DNA of 64,000 bases from Cetobacterium somerae (lineage in GTDB: Bacteria > Fusobacteriota > Fusobacteriia > Fusobacteriales > Fusobacteriaceae). Positions within the stretch are counted from its first letter, which is position 1; every line of letters starts with the position of its first letter. The position numbers and the translations under genes are program-made. Where the stretch lies: the NCBI RefSeq assembly GCF_022430525.1, contig NZ_CP092520.1, forward strand, positions 640,843-704,842, in the 5' to 3' direction. Below the pieces are notes generated by a model. That model did no database searches, had not been told where the DNA came from, and saw only the letters and a program-made list of their open reading frames with translations. Below, one piece after another: positions 60,892-64,000 of the stretch.

Positions 60892-62985
60892 ATGTCATCT
60901 GCATTAGTTAAAAGTATAACTCAAAAACTATTTGAAGATATAAGACTTGAAGAAAGTGAACTTACAGGAGAGCTAATAGAGAGAATTATAAAAGATGTAG
61001 ATGTATCATCAGCATTAAATAAGATAAGAAGAAATGTAGCAGGAAGAGAATTAAAACTATATTCCATAGATAAAGAAGCTGATATAGCAACTATAGAAAG
61101 TAGATTCTATGATTTAAAGCTAAATAGAATACTAAATCATTTAATAACAGCTAGATATTTTGGATATGCACTCTTTGAAAAGGTTTATAATGAAGATTTT
61201 TCTTTAAAGTCTTTAGTGCCTATTCCATATAAGTATGTAGTTTATAAAGATAATAAATGGATATTAAAAGTAGGTTCAGAGGAGAGAGAAATCAACTACT
61301 TAAAATATCTTTTATGCATAAATGAATGGAATCCTGCAGAGCCAAAAGGTAAAAGTATTTTAGAAGATATTAGGATCTCATTTTTAGATAAAGATTTACT
61401 AAAGAAACAAATGAGAAGAATAGCTGAAAAATATGGGGATGTAATAACAGTAGTTGCAGTAGACCAAAGAAACACTAATGAAGAGAATGAGGAAGTAGCA
61501 AAAGAAATGGCATTAGTTCAAGGGAGGGATGTTGTAACTGTTCCAATAGGTAATGGAGTTACATTATCAGATACTATTATGCATATTAGATTATCTGATT
61601 TAGAGCCAAAGATATATACAGAATTAGAAGCTTTAGAAAAGGAAAAGATAGTTCAAAATATATTGGGTTCTACCTTAACAATGGAAGCTAGTGGAAAAGA
61701 AGGAACAGGAAGTAGAGCATTAGGAGAAGTACATCAAATAGGTTTTCAAGATGTAGTTCAAGAGAATTGTAACTTCTGTGCAGACTCTTTATATCAACTT
61801 ATAAAAGATGACTCTAATTTCTTTGGATATGATTCTAAAAAGTATTATTGGCAATTAGATAAAGTTCTAACAAAGAAAGAACTCCAAGAAGAAAAGGAGA
61901 GAGAAGAAAAAAATAAAAGTTTGCAGTTGGATAATATAAAAAAAGTATCAGAGTTAGGCTATGAAATTGATTTAGAAATAGTTTCAAATGTTTTGGGTAT
62001 AAATAGTCAACAAATAGTAAAGAAACCTCAAATTCAGCCTTTAGCATTGTCAGAGTTCTCAAAAAACTCTAATAAGAACATTGTTAATCTAAAACTTCAA
62101 ACAGCATATGAACTAGAAGAAAAATTTAATGAATATCTTATAGATTCTAGTGAAAGATTTTCAAGTTATATAAGTGAGCAGATAACAAATCAACTAGAAA
62201 ATTTTAAAGAGGGAGATTTAGAGTTTAGATTTAATTTAGATTATGGTCCGTTAGAAGATGACATGATTATATCTAATTTAAAAGGGTATCTAAATTCTAA
62301 AACCATTACAACTTTAATTAAAACTGAAGAGTTCAATCCTTTTAGTTTACCATTTGAGGAAGCTATAAAGAGTTTTAATGATAAGACATCTATTTTATAT
62401 GAAACTATAGAGCAGATAACAGAAGAAGTAAGAGCTAATTTCAACTGGTTAAAGAAATCAAATGATTTAGAAGTTACAGATAAGATATTTAAATCTCTTA
62501 AAAAGAACTTAGAAAACGGAGAAACCTTTGAACAATGGAAAAAAGACTCAGCAAAGCATATTAATAAGCTAGGTTTAGGAGATAATGGCCATTACTTAGA
62601 TGTTGTTTATAGAACTAATATTCAGAGTCAATATTCAATAGGACATTATAAGCAGCAAATGGAAGTTGTAAAAGAGTATCCATATTGGAAATACATTATA
62701 GTTGGAGATGATAGAACTTCAGATATTTGTAATAGCTTAGCTAATACTATAAAGAGGTATGATAATTCTTTCTGGAATATGTACTATCCACCTAATCATT
62801 ATAGATGTAGATCAATGGTTATATCTTTAAGTAAGAGTGATTTAGAAGAATCAGGATTAACATTAACAACTAAAAAATTTGATTTAGATGTTGGAACTTT
62901 CAAAGGTAATCCAGGGAAAACTTACTGGAAAAATGTTTCTAAATTATCTAAAGAGAAACAGGAGAATTTAACATTATGGGAGTAA
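60892..62985 (+). CDS. Fused Mu-type portal (DUF935) and MuF head morphogenesis protein
   Basis: 697 residues from ATG 60892. Residues 1-370 match the DUF935 portal of Mu-like phages (ALVKSITQKLFEDI, ITARYFGYALFEKVY, WNPAEPKGKSI, GSTLTMEASGKEGTGSRALGEVH). Residues about 520-680 match the SPP1 gp7/Mu gp30 head-morphogenesis domain (YLDVVYRTNIQSQYSIGHYKQ, CNSLANTIKRYD, YPPNHYRCRS). The gene lacks a good ribosome binding site at ATG 60892; a perfect AGGAGGTGA at 60858-60866 points instead to an in-frame ATA at 60871, which would add seven residues. Confidence 0.9.
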   Translation: MSSALVKSITQKLFEDIRLEESELTGELIERIIKDVDVSSALNKIRRNVAGRELKLYSIDKEADIATIESRFYDLKLNRILNHLITARYFGYALFEKVYNEDFSLKSLVPIPYKYVVYKDNKWILKVGSEEREINYLKYLLCINEWNPAEPKGKSILEDIRISFLDKDLLKKQMRRIAEKYGDVITVVAVDQRNTNEENEEVAKEMALVQGRDVVTVPIGNGVTLSDTIMHIRLSDLEPKIYTELEALEKEKIVQNILGSTLTMEASGKEGTGSRALGEVHQIGFQDVVQENCNFCADSLYQLIKDDSNFFGYDSKKYYWQLDKVLTKKELQEEKEREEKNKSLQLDNIKKVSELGYEIDLEIVSNVLGINSQQIVKKPQIQPLALSEFSKNSNKNIVNLKLQTAYELEEKFNEYLIDSSERFSSYISEQITNQLENFKEGDLEFRFNLDYGPLEDDMIISNLKGYLNSKTITTLIKTEEFNPFSLPFEEAIKSFNDKTSILYETIEQITEEVRANFNWLKKSNDLEVTDKIFKSLKKNLENGETFEQWKKDSAKHINKLGLGDNGHYLDVVYRTNIQSQYSIGHYKQQMEVVKEYPYWKYIIVGDDRTSDICNSLANTIKRYDNSFWNMYYPPNHYRCRSMVISLSKSDLEESGLTLTTKKFDLDVGTFKGNPGKTYWKNVSKLSKEKQENLTLWE

Positions 62986-63521
62986 AGCTAAAAGCTGATT
63001 ATGTAAAAAAGCGATTGAGAAAGATTGTAAATAATATGCAAGATTTATCACCAGTAATGAAATATATAGGAAACGATATGTTAAATGAAACTATAGATAA
63101 CTTTGATAAAGAGCAAAGCTATGATGGTGTGAAGTGGAAAAAATCAAAAAGAGCATTAAAAGAAAGTGGAAAAACTCTTCAGAGAACAGGAAGATTAAAG
63201 AATTCAATTAAATATAAAAGCTCAGCTAAAAGAGCAATAATTGGAACTAATGTTATATATGCTAAAACCATGCAAGAGGGATTTGATGACACTCCAAAAG
63301 AAAAGAGAGTAACTATAAAAGCTCATAAGAGAAAGATTTATAAAAAGACTAAGAGTGGAAGAAAAAGTAAAAAAGGAACTAGAATAGCAGTTAAAGCACA
63401 TAAAAGAAGAGTTAGAGTTCCTTGGGGTGTGATACCTGCATATAGATATATGGGTATAACAAAAAAACAAGAAGAGAAATATACAGAAAAAGTTAAGAAT
63501 CATATTTTAAATGGAGGATAA
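62976..63521 (+). CDS. Mu gpG-like virion morphogenesis protein
   Basis: 181 residues, overlapping the portal gene by ten bases. It begins with a helical region, and YDGVKWKKSK with LQRTGRLKNSI is typical of Mu gpG-like (Phage_tail_S) proteins that act late in virion assembly. The middle has a very basic tract (KAHKRKIYKKTKSGRKSKK). The C-terminal PAYRYMGI is also typical. Confidence 0.85.
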   Translation: MGVKLKADYVKKRLRKIVNNMQDLSPVMKYIGNDMLNETIDNFDKEQSYDGVKWKKSKRALKESGKTLQRTGRLKNSIKYKSSAKRAIIGTNVIYAKTMQEGFDDTPKEKRVTIKAHKRKIYKKTKSGRKSKKGTRIAVKAHKRRVRVPWGVIPAYRYMGITKKQEEKYTEKVKNHILNGG

Positions 63522-64000
63522 ATGGCAAAGAAGATTTTTAAAGTTGGTAATTATGGAGCTAAAGGTAATTACACAAAAGAAAAATTAGAAAGTTGGATAG
63601 GAAAAGAGTTTTCTATAACTGCAGGCCATGTAAATGATTGGGTAAAAAGTGGTTATCCAGTAACAGCAATACCAGTTGCGGGAACTTGTAAAGCTGTTGG
63701 AGTTGATAATGATGGATATTTATTAGGTGAGTTTTCATATAACAAATATGGAGAAAGCATAAAGGAAAGTTATCCAAATGTATCTCTAGGGATAGATGAT
63801 AATGGACCTAATCATATTGCATTATTAGGATATGCAAAGCCACATATAGATAGCCTAGATAAATCATTTAGTGAGTTTGCAACTGATTTAACAGGAATAG
63901 AAAATACAAAGAATATTGAGTTTTCAGAAACGAGTATAGATGTGGATGACTTTGTTAATAAGAGTGAGAGTTTAGGAGTAGATGAAAAAATAAAAATAGC
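63522..64000 (+). CDS. Phage head protease/scaffold-like protein (partial, cut by window edge)
   Basis: Open from ATG 63522, directly after the previous TAA and with GGAGG inside it, to the window end (159 codons). The translation (MAKKIFKVGNYGAKGNY..., GHVNDWVKSGYPVTAIPVAGT, EFSYNKYGESIKESYPNVSLGID) resembles Mu-like protease I/scaffold proteins and phage proteins of that position. The catalytic serine region cannot be judged from the N-terminal part. It follows the portal-MuF and gpG genes as expected for a Mu-like head module. Confidence 0.7.
   Translation, partial: MAKKIFKVGNYGAKGNYTKEKLESWIGKEFSITAGHVNDWVKSGYPVTAIPVAGTCKAVGVDNDGYLLGEFSYNKYGESIKESYPNVSLGIDDNGPNHIALLGYAKPHIDSLDKSFSEFATDLTGIENTKNIEFSETSIDVDDFVNKSESLGVDEKIKI

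Larger units (their letters stand above)
31860..64000. mobile_element. Integrated prophage with Mu-like head genes (right end beyond window)
   Basis: The segment starts with a leftward tyrosine integrase beside dinB and then holds an excisionase-like gene, RecT/RecE-type recombination, a repressor, a replication protein, ParB-like proteins, terminase, portal-MuF, a gpG-like protein and a protease/scaffold-like gene in canonical phage order. The left boundary must lie between the dinB start (31760) and the integrase stop (31895). The right attachment site is outside the window. Defence-like cargo blocks sit at 39.3-43.7, 45.7-49.3 and 52.4-58.2 kb. Confidence 0.92.

Noticed and set aside
1..64000. 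CRISPR array
   Set aside because: No regularly spaced direct repeats of 23-47 bases were seen and no cas gene is present.

Overview
The window comes from a very AT-rich, Gram-negative anaerobe-like genome, most probably a member of the Fusobacteriota and, by inference, Cetobacterium or a near relative. The grounds are the low GC content, purine-rich ribosome binding sites before almost every gene, an outer-membrane porin-like protein ending in phenylalanine, lipoproteins with classic lipoboxes, and the DUF1846, GltS, BMP and MarC gene complement. The genus is an inference, since no rRNA is present.

Host region, 1 to about 31.8 kb. The left part is ordinary housekeeping and transport: a partial DUF1846 protein, a nucleoside hydrolase, a GltS glutamate carrier, an MFS transporter, Hsp20, a C26 glutamine-amidotransferase-like hydrolase paired with an APC permease, exonuclease III, and a Pro-Trp-Met tRNA cluster. 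From 8.9 to 25.3 kb lies a striking accessory block. It holds a patatin-like phospholipase and two GH18 chitinases on the minus strand. Divergent from them, on the plus strand, are a small coiled-coil protein, a third chitinase, a catalytically degenerate M60/enhancin-like protein and a 1841-residue M60 metallopeptidase with about 290-residue tandem repeats. None of the seven has a recognisable signal peptide, and the three chitinases share a related N-terminal helical region followed by Ig-like domains. The set looks built to breach chitin- and mucin-containing barriers such as a peritrophic matrix, gut mucus or cuticle. After it come MarC, an XRE-cupin regulator, a 57-residue BFD-type [2Fe-2S] protein, a DUF4136 lipoprotein, the porin-like protein, a BMP-type binding protein with a flavodoxin-like reductase, a tiny lipoprotein and DNA polymerase IV.

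Prophage, about 31.8 kb to beyond the right edge. A tyrosine integrase lies next to dinB. The leftward early genes include an excisionase-like protein, a nuclease-fold protein, several small unknowns, RecT and a YqaJ/RecE-like exonuclease with an N-terminal SAP-like region. A LexA/CI-type repressor faces them. The rightward genes are a small XRE regulator, a RepA_N replication protein, VRR-NUC, two ParB-like proteins (one carrying a methyltransferase domain), a fused small-large terminase, a fused Mu-type portal and head-morphogenesis protein, a Mu gpG-like protein and a partial protease/scaffold-like gene. The head module is Mu-like but integration uses an integrase.

Cargo is inserted between the phage modules. 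It includes a DUF262-HEPN-adenine methyltransferase set, a TerB_N protein, an IS3/IS150-type element followed by a large membrane-anchored unknown, a Septu-like PtuA/PtuB pair, a membrane-anchored unknown and a KAP ATPase. Several intergenic regions are strongly structured. The most notable is a predicted pseudoknot just upstream of the RepA-like gene. A 19-bp operator-like motif, ATAACT-N7-AGTTAT, appears both at the repressor control region and before the small XRE gene about 5 kb away.
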